Below, in pieces: positions 52,074-60,834 of a stretch of DNA of 64,000 bases. Where the stretch lies: NCBI GenBank assembly GCA_004555705.1, contig SFHI01000004.1, positions 8,436 to 72,435 of the forward strand, written 5' to 3'. Made by a program: the position numbers and the translations under genes. Source of the DNA: Clostridiales bacterium (GTDB lineage: Bacteria; Bacillota; Clostridia; Oscillospirales; Oscillospiraceae). Each line of letters opens with the position of its first letter. Positions within the stretch are counted from its first letter, which is position 1. The notes under the pieces are model-generated. The model did not search any database and was not told the origin of the DNA. It saw only the letters and a list, made by a program, of their open reading frames with translations.

Positions 52074-52835
52074 GTGAAGATTGTGACCTTCAACATCCGC
52101 CTGGACTGCGGGATGGACGGCGAGAACAACTTTTCTTTCCGCAAGGATTTCATTCTCCGTAAGCTCCGCCGGGAAGCGCCGGACATTGTTTGTTTTCAGG
52201 AAGTGCTTCCCCATGTGGCCGCCTGGCTGAAGGAGTCGCTGCCGGAATACGATATCGTGGGCTGTCCCAGAGGTGCCCTGCTGGATGATGAACAGGCCTG
52301 TGTGGCCTACCGCAGAAGCGGCTTTGGCCTTTTGCGGATGGAAGCCTTCTGGCTCTCCCCCACCCCTAATGTGCCCGGTTCCCGATACGAGGTCCAAAGC
52401 CCCTGCCCCCGGATCTGCACGGAAATCATCCTCCAGGATCTTTCCCAGGGGAGCGTCTTTCGGCTGCTGAACACTCACCTGGATCATGAGGGCCAGCCCG
52501 CCAGGATTCTGGCAGTGGAGCAGATTCTGAAAAAACTCCGCAGCGAAACCTTCTTCCCCGGCATCCCCGTCCTCCTGACCGGGGACATGAACGCGGAACC
52601 GGACAGTGAGGAAATGAATCTGGTGACCCGCTCCTCCGGCCTTCGGAACCTGACGGAGGGAATCGGCATTACGTTCCACGGCTTCGGCAAAGAGGAACCC
52701 GCCGCCATAGACTATATCTTCGCCACCCGGGAATTCCTTTGCATCGCTCTGGAAAGATGGACGGATCAGGAAGGCCCACTCTACCTCTCCGACCACTATC
52801 CCGTCTGCGCCCAATTGACCCTCGGTGACCGCTGA
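52074..52835 (+). CDS. Endonuclease/exonuclease/phosphatase-family protein
   Basis: A 253-residue protein with all motifs of the metal-dependent EEP fold: FNIRLDC at the start, CFQEVLPHV with the metal Glu, NTHLDHEGQPAR, LTGDMNAEPDSEE, IDYIFAT and LSDHYPVCAQL. The closest look is that of small bacterial EEP proteins often placed next to sugar genes, with a phosphodiesterase or phosphatase role. The start is a GTG ten bases after the melA stop. Substrate unknown. Confidence 0.85.
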   Translation: MKIVTFNIRLDCGMDGENNFSFRKDFILRKLRREAPDIVCFQEVLPHVAAWLKESLPEYDIVGCPRGALLDDEQACVAYRRSGFGLLRMEAFWLSPTPNVPGSRYEVQSPCPRICTEIILQDLSQGSVFRLLNTHLDHEGQPARILAVEQILKKLRSETFFPGIPVLLTGDMNAEPDSEEMNLVTRSSGLRNLTEGIGITFHGFGKEEPAAIDYIFATREFLCIALERWTDQEGPLYLSDHYPVCAQLTLGDR

Positions 52836-52872
52836 AACCGCCTTTCAGGCTATCAGCATTTCGAAGTGAAAG

Positions 52873-53078
52873 GACAAATTGGTGTTTGGCGCACATAAAA
52901 AGAACTGTCATTGCGAACCAGCGCGCACGCTGGTGTGGCAATCCCCCAATAATACAGGACGGTTCGTCAGGGCGTTTGCCCATTTTTCGTACTTTTCCCC
53001 TCTATCCGGGGGATTGCCACGCCACTCAAGCGCACTGGCTCGCAATGACAGCGTTTACTCAACAAACGCCAATTTATC
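52873..53078. repeat. Type A element with CTGTCATTGCGA core, diverged ends
   Basis: Ends GACAAATTGGTGTTTGGCGC and, inverted, AACAAACGCCAATTTATC (53061-53078), a variant of the common end in which both sides carry matching changes (GTGTTT / AAACGCC). Arms CTGTCATTGCGAACCAGC and GGGGGATTGCC as in other copies. Confidence 0.75.
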
Positions 53079-53115
53079 GTTCGGTTGGATAAGGCGCATT
53101 CCTGAATAGCCACGA

Positions 53116-53143
53116 AAAAGCACCGGGAGACCCCGGTGCTTTT
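53116..53143 (-). terminator. Rho-independent terminator of the ABC importer operon
   Basis: A 12-bp stem (53116-53127 with 53132-53143), 4-base loop, T-rich end on the minus strand; just after the ATPase gene. Confidence 0.85.
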
Positions 53144-53152
53144 GTGTATTCT

Positions 53153-54229
53153 TTACAGAACGTGGATATTCTCCTTATCAAACCGAATGTACGCCTGCTC
53201 TCCAACGGCGAAAATCCGCTTGTTCTTGGGATTAAAATCCGTAATCTTCACCAGGGTGTCCCCCACCATCACATGGTAGTTCTGGTAGGAGCCCATAAAG
53301 CAGGACACGATCACCTTGCAGGGCAGCTGGCCCTGCTCCGCGAGAACCGCGGACTCCGGCCGCAGCACCAGCGTGCAGTCCGCACCCTGGTCGATATTGG
53401 CCACGCCTGTCACATCCACCGGGATGTCATTGACCATGACCGTTCCCTCATTCCCGTCCTTTCGGGTCAGCGGCCCCCGGAGGAAGTTGGCCTCTCCGAT
53501 GAAGTCCGCCACAAATTCGTTGGCCGGGTGGTAGTAGATTTCCTGGGGGGTGCCGATCTGGGCCACCACGCCCTTGTTCATAATGATGATCTGATCGGAC
53601 AGGGCCATGGCCTCGGACTGGTCGTGGGTCACATAGATGGCGGTGATGCCCGCCTCCTGCTGAATCCGGCGAATCTCCGTGCGCATAGTTACCCGGAGCT
53701 TGGCGTCCAGGTTGCTGAGTGGCTCGTCAAAGAGCAGCACTCCGGGCTCCAGCACCAGGGCCCGGGCCAGGGCCACCCGCTGCTGCTGGCCGCCGGAGAG
53801 CTGATTGGTCATCCGTTCCTCCATTCCCTCCAGACCCACCAGCTTGAGAATTTTGGTGACCTTCTCCCGGATGGTGGCTTTGTCCAGCTTCCGCAGCTTC
53901 AGACCATAGGCCACGTTGTCGTAGATGTTGTAATGGGGCAGCAGGGCGTAGCTCTGGAACACCATGGCGGTGTCCCGCTTGTTGGGGGTCAGGGCATTGA
54001 TGGGCTCGCCACCCAGGTAGATTTCGCCCTCGTCAGGGCTTTCGAAGCCCGCGATCATCCGTAAGGTGGTGGTTTTGCCGCAGCCGGAGGGGCCCAGCAA
54101 TGTCACGAAGGAGCCCGGAGTGATCTCCAGGGTGGTATCCTTCACCGCGTAGAAATCCTTGCCGGTTTTGGGATCCTTATAGATTTTGGAAATATGCTCC
54201 AGGCGCACGCCTTTTTTCTCTTTTGCCAT
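53153..54229 (-). CDS. ABC importer ATP-binding protein (FbpC/PotA-like)
   Basis: A 358-residue ATPase with an N-terminal nucleotide-binding domain (Walker A LLGPSGCGKTTTLRMIAG, signature QLSGGQQQRVALARAL, Walker B LLFDEPLSNLDAKLR, H-loop YVTHDQSEAM) and a C-terminal TOBE-like domain from about residue 250 (FIGEANFLRG, CTLVLRPESAV). It is the energising part of the importer whose permease gene precedes it by one base. Ligand likely iron, polyamine, phosphonate or similar; not determined. Confidence 0.93.
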   Translation of the reverse strand: MAKEKKGVRLEHISKIYKDPKTGKDFYAVKDTTLEITPGSFVTLLGPSGCGKTTTLRMIAGFESPDEGEIYLGGEPINALTPNKRDTAMVFQSYALLPHYNIYDNVAYGLKLRKLDKATIREKVTKILKLVGLEGMEERMTNQLSGGQQQRVALARALVLEPGVLLFDEPLSNLDAKLRVTMRTEIRRIQQEAGITAIYVTHDQSEAMALSDQIIIMNKGVVAQIGTPQEIYYHPANEFVADFIGEANFLRGPLTRKDGNEGTVMVNDIPVDVTGVANIDQGADCTLVLRPESAVLAEQGQLPCKVIVSCFMGSYQNYHVMVGDTLVKITDFNPKNKRIFAVGEQAYIRFDKENIHVL

Positions 54230-54230
54230 A

Positions 54231-55946
54231 TTATTGAGCCTCCTTGAGTATCCGGCTGGTTCCGAAATATTTGATGACCAGGTTCATCAGCAGCACCGAG
54301 CCATAGGTAATGGCTATCAGGATGGTGGCAAAGGCGCAGGCGATGCCGTAGGAACCCTTCTCCGCGAACTCGTTGATCTGCACGGTAATGAGCAAAAACT
54401 GGGGTGTTACCAGCAGGATGATGGCGGAAATGGCGGTAATGCTGCGGACAAAGGCGGTCACCAGGCCGCTGAGGAAGGAATCCTTGATCAGGGGCAGCGT
54501 CACCGTCATAAAGACCTTGAAGCTGTCCGCGCCCATGTCGTAGGCGGATTCCTCGATGCTCTTGTCAATCTGGCGCAAAGCGGAAATGCCGCTGCGGGTA
54601 CCCGTGGGCAGGGAGCGCACCACGAATACAATAATCAGAACCGCCGCGCTGCCGTAAATCCCCTGCAAAAAGCCCGTGCCGAACACGCCGTTGACAAAGC
54701 CCCGGATATAGCCGATGCCCAGCACCGTGCCCGGAACCGCCATGGCCAGCATGGAAACGAACTCGATAAAGCCCTTGGCCTTAAACTTCCGCTTTACCAC
54801 CAGGTAGGAAATAATCATGCTGAGCAGTGCCGTAATGGGAGCGGAGGCCATGGACAGCAGGAAGGAATCCCGGAAGGCTTTCAGCCCCTTATACTTCGTA
54901 AATACCAGCTTGAACCACTTGGTCGTCAGGTTGAAATTGTAACCCCAGGTTGTGAACAGGCCGCCGAAGGGCACGCAGATGTACATCAGAATTACGAACA
55001 GCGCGATTCCGGAGCAGAGCACTGTCAGTGGGATGGTCACGGACTTGTCCTCAATGGCCATGCGCGCCCGGGAGGCCTTGCCGGTTAGGGTGGCGGCGGT
55101 CTTTTTCTCCAGGACGTACTTCTGCACCAGGTACATAGCCAGGGTGATGGTCAGCAGCACCACGGCCATAGCCGCCGCGCCCTGCTTGTCGTAGGCTCCG
55201 GTGATCTGCAGGTAGATGGTGGTTGCCAGCGTATCATAGGAGCCGCCGATGATCATAGGGTTGGCAAAGTCCGCGATGGACTCAATAAAGGTCACTAAGA
55301 AGGCGTTGCCCAGGCCCGGAAGGATCAGCGGCAGTGTCACGCTGGTAAACACCTTGAAGCGGGAAGCGCCCATGTCCCGGGCAGCCTCCTCCAGACTGGG
55401 ATCGATGTTCTTCAGCAGACCTTTCAGCATCATGTAGCACACCGGGAAGAAAGTCAGCGACTGGACGACAACGATGCCCCAGTAGCCGTAGACACTGTTG
55501 TCATAGATATGCAGCAGATACCGTGTGATGATGCCCGCCTTGCCGAAGAGCATGATCATGGACAGCGACAGCACAAAGGGAGGCGAAACCACCGGCAGCA
55601 TGGAAACCACCTGGAACAGCCCGCCAATAAACCGGGTACGGACCTTCACATACACCTCCACATAGGCAAACAGCAGTCCCACCAATGTGGAGAGAATGCC
55701 TACGGTCAGGCCTACCTTCAGTGTGTTGGTAATCGCCGTGCGGAAGGATTTCATCTGGAAAATACGCTGAAAAATGGACCCTGTCAGCCCGGTGTCCGGG
55801 CCGTAAACGCTGTCCACCAGCAATATTGCCAGGGGATACAGGATGAACAATGTCAGAAAAGTAATCAGCACCACAATGGTGGTGACCATGATGGGATCGG
55901 CAAGCAGCTTCTTCCGGTCCAAAGCCGCGCCCTGGCGGGTAGCCAT
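54231..55946 (-). CDS. ABC importer permease, two fused domains (FbpB/ThiP-like)
   Basis: A 571-residue membrane protein with two copies of the binding-protein-dependent permease domain (about residues 50-275 and 345-560), each with an EAA loop: SLEEAARDMGASRFKVFTSV in the first and IEESAYDMGADSFKVFMTV in the second. The total of about 12 helices replaces the usual two permeases. The frame is open 34 codons further upstream, but GGAGG before the ATG at 55946 supports the start. Confidence 0.92.
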   Translation of the reverse strand: MATRQGAALDRKKLLADPIMVTTIVVLITFLTLFILYPLAILLVDSVYGPDTGLTGSIFQRIFQMKSFRTAITNTLKVGLTVGILSTLVGLLFAYVEVYVKVRTRFIGGLFQVVSMLPVVSPPFVLSLSMIMLFGKAGIITRYLLHIYDNSVYGYWGIVVVQSLTFFPVCYMMLKGLLKNIDPSLEEAARDMGASRFKVFTSVTLPLILPGLGNAFLVTFIESIADFANPMIIGGSYDTLATTIYLQITGAYDKQGAAAMAVVLLTITLAMYLVQKYVLEKKTAATLTGKASRARMAIEDKSVTIPLTVLCSGIALFVILMYICVPFGGLFTTWGYNFNLTTKWFKLVFTKYKGLKAFRDSFLLSMASAPITALLSMIISYLVVKRKFKAKGFIEFVSMLAMAVPGTVLGIGYIRGFVNGVFGTGFLQGIYGSAAVLIIVFVVRSLPTGTRSGISALRQIDKSIEESAYDMGADSFKVFMTVTLPLIKDSFLSGLVTAFVRSITAISAIILLVTPQFLLITVQINEFAEKGSYGIACAFATILIAITYGSVLLMNLVIKYFGTSRILKEAQ

Positions 55947-55984
55947 CCGGAGATTCCTCCTTTCTGTGGGAACGGGAAAAGGAA

Positions 55985-56012
55985 GGGGGATGGAGGTGTG
56001 CCTCCATCCCCC
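55985..56012 (-). terminator. Hairpin between binding protein and permease
   Basis: A 12-bp stem (55985-55996 with 56001-56012), TGTG loop, then a TTCCTTTTCC stretch on the minus strand. It could reduce read-through so that more binding protein than permease is made. Confidence 0.7.
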
Positions 56013-56025
56013 GAAAATGTACAGC

Positions 56026-57141
56026 TTACTCGGTCTTGAAGCGGTCATCGCCGCCGCCCAGGGCGTTCATGACTTCCTCAACATAGGTCTTGATGTTCTG
56101 CTTGGCGTCCTCAAAGTCGTAATCCATCACGTTCTCGGGGTCCAGACCAAACTCGGCCGCCACGGCGGGCTGCTCGGCGTTGTCCAGCACCAGGAACTGG
56201 TAGGAGCCGTTGTCCTTGGCCAGGTTGACGCAGTCGGGGCTCAGGGCAAACTCGATCCACAGCTTGGCGGCGTTGGGATGCTGGCAGCCCTTGAAGATGG
56301 CGGTGGCGCCGATCTCGAAGGAGGTGCCGCTGGAGGGGATAATCAGCTCAATGTTGCCGTAGCCGTTGTCCACGATCTGGGTGATGCCGTCATGCAGGAA
56401 GCCGATACCGATGACGCACTCGCCGGTGCCCACGTTCTTGGAGGGGCCGGAGCCGGACTTGGTGTAAACCTGCACGTTCTTGTCCAGGTCCACCAGATAC
56501 TGGATGCCCTCGTCATGGCCGTACTTCTGAATCATGGTGTTGATGACCAGCTTGGCGGTGCCGGCGGTATTGTAGTTGGACAGCCAGATCAGGCCCTCAT
56601 ACTCGGGCTTGGTCAGGTCGGCCCAATCCTTGGGGGCCTCCAGGTTCAGTCTTGCCAGCTCATCCTTATTGACCATAAAGCCAAGGATGCCCTTGTAAAT
56701 ACCGTACCAGTAGCCGTCGGGGTCCCGATAGGCGCTGCCCAGTAGATGGGATGCGTTCTTCGCCTCGTAGGCCTCCAGCAGGCCCTCCGCGGCGCAGACG
56801 TTGTAGGGATCGGTGGTGCCGCCGAACCATACGTCACCGGAGGGAGTGCCCTTCTCTTCCTCGACCTTGCTCTGTACCTCACCGGTGGACAGGCGCTGGT
56901 ACTGGGTTTCGATTCCGTAGAGCTCCTGGAACTTCTCGCAGGCGGCTGCCAGGTATTCCTCCTCGCAGGAGCCGTAGACCACCAGCTTGCCCTCGGCCTT
57001 GGCCGCGGCGATCAGCTCGCTGAGCTCACCGTCCTGGGCAGCGGACGCGGGTTCGTCGGTTTTCTTCTCCGAGCTGCCGCACCCGGCCAGCAAGCCCAGA
57101 ACCATCAGTATGGACAGGATGATTGCCAAATACTTTTTCAT
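56026..57141 (-). CDS. ABC importer substrate-binding lipoprotein
   Basis: A 371-residue exported protein with a lipoprotein signal (hydrophobic helix then LLAGCGSS, Cys21 as lipid site). The mature part is of the AfuA/FbpA-like group that binds small anions or metal complexes: LVVYGSCEEEYLAAACEKFQ, a central GTTDPYNVCAAEGLL, WLSNYNTAGTAKLVINTM and ECVIGIGFLHD. The C-terminal pair of tyrosines of classical ferric-binding proteins is not obvious, so the ligand is left open. It is the first gene of the operon and has its own strong promoter. Confidence 0.9.
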   Translation of the reverse strand: MKKYLAIILSILMVLGLLAGCGSSEKKTDEPASAAQDGELSELIAAAKAEGKLVVYGSCEEEYLAAACEKFQELYGIETQYQRLSTGEVQSKVEEEKGTPSGDVWFGGTTDPYNVCAAEGLLEAYEAKNASHLLGSAYRDPDGYWYGIYKGILGFMVNKDELARLNLEAPKDWADLTKPEYEGLIWLSNYNTAGTAKLVINTMIQKYGHDEGIQYLVDLDKNVQVYTKSGSGPSKNVGTGECVIGIGFLHDGITQIVDNGYGNIELIIPSSGTSFEIGATAIFKGCQHPNAAKLWIEFALSPDCVNLAKDNGSYQFLVLDNAEQPAVAAEFGLDPENVMDYDFEDAKQNIKTYVEEVMNALGGGDDRFKTE

Positions 57142-57179
57142 TTTTGCATTCCTCCGTTATTAATTTTGGGGACGAAATG

Positions 57180-57208
57180 ATTATACAACTCTCACAACCA
57201 TAAGTCAA
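57180..57208 (-). promoter_or_regulatory. Promoter of the ABC importer operon
   Basis: On the minus strand TTGACT (57208-57203), 17-base spacer, TATAAT (57185-57180). Confidence 0.8.
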
Positions 57209-57255
57209 TATTTGAAAGGGAAATTATTAAAATTTCCTAATCACGACAAAAAATA

Positions 57256-57286
57256 CAGCTCCCACAGGGTCCGCCCATGGGAGCTG
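57256..57286 (-). terminator. Terminator of the deacetylase gene
   Basis: A 9-bp stem (57256-57264 with 57278-57286) with a 13-base loop, followed on the minus strand by TGTATTTTTTGT. Confidence 0.7.
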
Positions 57287-57296
57287 CGCTTGTCTT

Positions 57297-58760
57297 TCAG
57301 TTTCTCACGCCGTGGTGGCAGGTGGGGCTGTCCCCGGTCAGCGGAAGAAACGTATAGCCGTTGTCCAGGCCCCAGCGGATCACCCCTTCCACAGCGTCCA
57401 CGCTGTAGGCGTGAATATCGTGCTGCAGCACCACGGAAAACCGTTTCCCCTGGACGCCGGTGATGATATTCTCCCGCACCGTGTTGGCGGTTTTCGCGCC
57501 ACCGGCGTCATTGCTGTCCACATTCCAGTCGAAGTACTGGAAGCCCGCGTCCTGAACCGCCTCGGTCAGAAGGGTCATGATCCCCGGATTGGGACAGCTG
57601 ATGGTATTGGAGCCGCCCCCGGGAAAGCGCATCAGAGTGGTCTCCACCCCCGTGATGTCCGCGATTCGCCTCTGCATTCCGTAAAGGTCCTCAAAATACG
57701 CCTCTGGGCTGGCATAGATGTCACCGTAGGCATGGCTCATTGTGTGAATGCCGATGCTGTGCCCCCTGCGGACAATCTCCCGCATCACGTCGTCATAGCC
57801 GTTGTCCACCACAAAGAAGGTGGCTTTCACATCGTATTTGTCCAGCACGTCCAGCAGCGCCAGAGTGTAGGGCCCCGGGCCGTCGTCAAAGGTCAGGTAG
57901 ATGACCTTTCCCTCCGGCTCCACCGGCGCAACCCTGGGCTGGCCCATGACCTCCACACTGCGTACCACCGTGGATATATTGCCATTGCTGTCGGTGGCCG
58001 TGTAGAAAATGGGATAGGTGCCAGGCTTATACCAGAGAACCTCTCCCTCGATTTCCACCTGGTCGGTCATATCTCCGTCCACATTATCCCAGGCATGATA
58101 CCCCGGCTCCTCAAAGAAGGTTCCGGCAGAAATGACCATTCTCGCGTCACCCTCCAGGGTAATCTCCGGGCGGATGGGATCATAGCCCGGAAGAAGCCGC
58201 TCGGCATAGCAGGGATTCCCGGAGGAATCCGCCACCGCGTACAGGATTTTTCCCTCCAGCTCTGTACGAACCACCCGGTCCGTGATATCTCCGTCGTAGT
58301 TGTCCACAGCCCGGTAGCCGTCCTCTTCATAGTGTTCCCCAGGCCCGGGAAGCCTGTCCGGCCCCGGAACCAGCTCGATCACCGGGCAGACCGTGTCCAC
58401 GACCCACACAACCCTTTCGGCAGAAGCCCGGTGCCCGTGGAAATCGGCGTAGTAGGTCACGGTATACCGGCCCAGCCGGTCCGGATTGATTCCGTTGTGG
58501 GTTTCCACGGATACCTCCGGGGTAATTCCGCCCCGGAGGAGTTTGGTTCCGGCAAAAACCGGCCGCACCCCCGGCTCTGCATAGCGCTGCCCATATTCCA
58601 GGAACATCTCCCCGTCCCCTTCCAGCAGCAGCGAAAGAGAAAACTGATTGCCCCAACACAGCGCAATCCCCCCAGCCGCTGTCAGAACCAGCAGCACCGC
58701 CGCCAGCCACCAGACCCACCTGTGCCCTTGCTTTTTTCCCTGCTCCTCTTCCCGCTCCAT
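57297..58760 (-). CDS. Membrane-anchored polysaccharide deacetylase with Ig-like repeats
   Basis: A 487-residue protein: cytosolic basic start, one membrane helix (about residues 14-36), two or three beta domains of the DUF5011/Ig-like type with the repeated pattern GYRAVDNYDGDITD and GYHAWDNVDGDMTD, then a C-terminal NodB domain with LTFDDGPGP, HTMSHAYG, RFPGGGSN, DWNVDSND and VVLQHDIHA. It probably removes acetyl groups from peptidoglycan or another wall glycan outside the membrane. The RBS is AGAGGAGCGGGAG. It has its own terminator. Confidence 0.92.
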   Translation of the reverse strand: MEREEEQGKKQGHRWVWWLAAVLLVLTAAGGIALCWGNQFSLSLLLEGDGEMFLEYGQRYAEPGVRPVFAGTKLLRGGITPEVSVETHNGINPDRLGRYTVTYYADFHGHRASAERVVWVVDTVCPVIELVPGPDRLPGPGEHYEEDGYRAVDNYDGDITDRVVRTELEGKILYAVADSSGNPCYAERLLPGYDPIRPEITLEGDARMVISAGTFFEEPGYHAWDNVDGDMTDQVEIEGEVLWYKPGTYPIFYTATDSNGNISTVVRSVEVMGQPRVAPVEPEGKVIYLTFDDGPGPYTLALLDVLDKYDVKATFFVVDNGYDDVMREIVRRGHSIGIHTMSHAYGDIYASPEAYFEDLYGMQRRIADITGVETTLMRFPGGGSNTISCPNPGIMTLLTEAVQDAGFQYFDWNVDSNDAGGAKTANTVRENIITGVQGKRFSVVLQHDIHAYSVDAVEGVIRWGLDNGYTFLPLTGDSPTCHHGVRN

Positions 58761-58907
58761 CTTTCTCCCGCTCCTCTTTCTGAGTTAACATAATCATACA
58801 TTATTTTTAACCAGAATGGAAGAGGTTATCAAAAATTTTTTTCCGAAACCTGCACACCGCGGGACAGTCAGGAAAAGATATGTTTACGCGTGCGCACCCA
58901 AAAAACG

Positions 58908-58950
58908 CTGTCATTGCGAGCCAGTGCGCACACTGGCGTGGCAATCCCCC
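58908..58950. repeat. Type A element fragment (one arm)
   Basis: CTGTCATTGCGAGCCAGTG through GGCAATCCCCC with the hairpin CCAGTGCGCACACTGG. A trace of the left end (TGTTTACGCG at 58881) is visible, but the opposite arm is missing. Confidence 0.65.
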
Positions 58951-59010
58951 GGATATTCCGAGAAGTCCAAAAAACGGACTTTAGGAACCCCATCCCATCC
59001 TGCGGAAAAA

Positions 59011-59040
59011 CGGGAGCGGTCCGCGAGTGGACCGCTCCCG
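59011..59040 (-). terminator. Rho-independent terminator of the PFL-repeat regulator
   Basis: A 12-bp GC stem (59011-59022 with 59029-59040), 6-base loop, followed on the minus strand by TTTTTCC. Confidence 0.85.
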
Positions 59041-59054
59041 AAAGAGGTCAGATT

Positions 59055-59861
59055 TTACAGGAACGGCGCAGCTTCCTTCAGGCCGTTCATATCCCCCCGT
59101 TTCATCAGCTCCCGGGCAATCTCGTGAAGGGTGTCCTCTCCCAGGAATGGATAGAGCTTGGAAAGGTTCTTCCGCTCCCCCCTGCGCAGACAGGACATTG
59201 CCAGGGTGTCCAGGGCATCCTCGCTGAGGAAGGGGGCCAGGTTTTCCAGCATTTCAGGGTCCATATTCCCCTCGCATTGCTTTGCCAGGTAATCCAGGGT
59301 TTCCTCCTCCAGGAAGGGCAGCAGCTCCGTAATGCCCTCCAGATCCTCCGTGGAAGCCTTTCGCACCAGCCGGTCCAACGTTTCCTCGCTGAGGAACGGA
59401 GCCAGCTCCTTCAGCTCCCCAAGGCTTCGAACCTCCATGCTTTCCACAATTTCATCCAAAAATTCATCGTCCAGGAAGGGGGCTATTTCCACCACCGCCT
59501 CCAGGTTCCAGGCCGTTTTTTCCTCGGAATTTTTCCTGGTCTGCTCTTTCACCTGCTCCGGCGGGAGCAGAGGCGCGATGCCGGACAGCTCCTCCACCGT
59601 CAGGCAGGCATCGTCCTCCTGCAGTATCTTCTCAACGGCCCGGGTTTCCCGGCTCTCCATCCCCAGCAGCTCCCCCACGTTCAGCTCCAGCACCCGGCAA
59701 AGCTCCTCCAGCTTGGAAATATCCGGCATGGAGTTGCCCCGCTCCCAGTTGGAAACCGCCTGGTAGCTGACCCCCATGGCATCCGCCAGATTCATCTGGG
59801 TCATATTCTTCCACATCCGGGCTTCCTTGATTCTCTTCGAGACTTTCATGGTGTCAAACAT
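59055..59861 (-). CDS. XRE-type DNA-binding protein with C-terminal APFL tandem repeats
   Basis: A 268-residue protein. Residues 5-65 form a HTH of the XRE class (MTQMNLADAMGVSYQAVSNW). From about residue 95 a 27-28-residue unit repeats at least five times, each with [L/I/A]xPFL followed by [D/E]E and LDxL/LDEI: IAPFLDDEFLDEI, LAPFLSEETLDRL, LLPFLEEETLDYL, LAPFLSEDALDTL, LYPFLGEDTLHEI and a final APFL at the end. The units look like helical pairs that stack into a solenoid. The frame opens 24 codons earlier; the ATG at 59861 begins the conserved part. Target and ligand unknown. Confidence 0.85.
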   Translation of the reverse strand: MFDTMKVSKRIKEARMWKNMTQMNLADAMGVSYQAVSNWERGNSMPDISKLEELCRVLELNVGELLGMESRETRAVEKILQEDDACLTVEELSGIAPLLPPEQVKEQTRKNSEEKTAWNLEAVVEIAPFLDDEFLDEIVESMEVRSLGELKELAPFLSEETLDRLVRKASTEDLEGITELLPFLEEETLDYLAKQCEGNMDPEMLENLAPFLSEDALDTLAMSCLRRGERKNLSKLYPFLGEDTLHEIARELMKRGDMNGLKEAAPFL

Positions 59862-60003
59862 ATTTGTTCCGTCCTTTCCTGGCAGTTTTGCCATGGCTCC
59901 AGCATAGCACCGGGAGGCCCGTTTTCCTATCAATTGCTCCTTGACTTGCCCCGATTCAAGTACCGCTTGAGCCCCGAAAAGACAACCCCCGCCAGATTAG
60001 GGA

Positions 60004-60831
60004 TTATGCTTCCTCCAAGGCGCGAATCAGCCAGGGCAGGGCCGCTTCAAACCGGATGCCGTACCGACGCGCGGAGTTTTCCCGGGTCAGCATAACGCAC
60101 TGCGCCGTAAAATCCGCGGCGGTTTTCACCGCGTCGGGAAGGGAATGCCCTTTCAGCAGCACCCCGGCGAAGCAGGCGGCGAACAAGTCTCCGGTGCCGC
60201 TGAAGCGCCCCTCCACTTTTGGATGGGAATAGAATTCCGTTATTCCCTCGCTTCTGTAGGCCGCGCCGGTTTCCCCGGGGCGAAGTCCCACCCCGGTGAG
60301 AATCACATTTGGATTGCGGAAACTGTCCATCAGCTCCCGGATGTATCCTTCCTCCGGCTGCTCGCTCCAGGGCGTTCCCGCCAGGATAGCAGCCTCGGTC
60401 AGGTTGGGAATCAGAATATCCGCCCGGCAGGACAGCTCCTTCATGCTTTCAGCGTAGGCTCCGTCCAGCCCCGCGTACATCCGCCCGTGATCTGCCATGG
60501 CCGGGTCCACAATCAGCAGTCCCTCCGGCTTCAGCAGCCGCTCCGTCAGCTCCAGTACCACCTCCACCGCGTCCACGCTGCCAAGATAGCCCGTACAAAT
60601 CGCGTCAAAGGTAATCCCCTCCCGCTGCCAGTGATGCCAAAAGCGCTCCAGGACTTCCCTTCCCGGATGAAGAACAGCGGGCCCCTGAAAACCTGTGTGG
60701 GTGGACAGAAGCTCCGTGGGGAGCACGCAGGTTTCATGTCCGCAGGCGCTTAGTACAGGCAGCGCCACCGTCAAAGAGCACTGCCCCACGCAGGAAATAT
60801 CCTGAACCGTCAGAACTCGCTTGTGTCCCAT
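60004..60831 (-). CDS. pdxY: Pyridoxal/pyridoxamine kinase (PdxY-like)
   Basis: A 275-residue ribokinase-fold enzyme that phosphorylates B6 vitamers to feed PLP supply. Family motifs are VQDISCVGQCSLTVALPVLSA-like start, STHTGF, ICTGYLGS, LLIVDPAMADHG and the catalytic FSGTGDLFAACFAGVLL. It starts three bases after the PfkB-family gene and lies in its operon. Hydroxymethylpyrimidine kinase is a less likely alternative. Confidence 0.85.
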   Translation of the reverse strand: MGHKRVLTVQDISCVGQCSLTVALPVLSACGHETCVLPTELLSTHTGFQGPAVLHPGREVLERFWHHWQREGITFDAICTGYLGSVDAVEVVLELTERLLKPEGLLIVDPAMADHGRMYAGLDGAYAESMKELSCRADILIPNLTEAAILAGTPWSEQPEEGYIRELMDSFRNPNVILTGVGLRPGETGAAYRSEGITEFYSHPKVEGRFSGTGDLFAACFAGVLLKGHSLPDAVKTAADFTAQCVMLTRENSARRYGIRFEAALPWLIRALEEA

Positions 60832-60834
60832 GGC

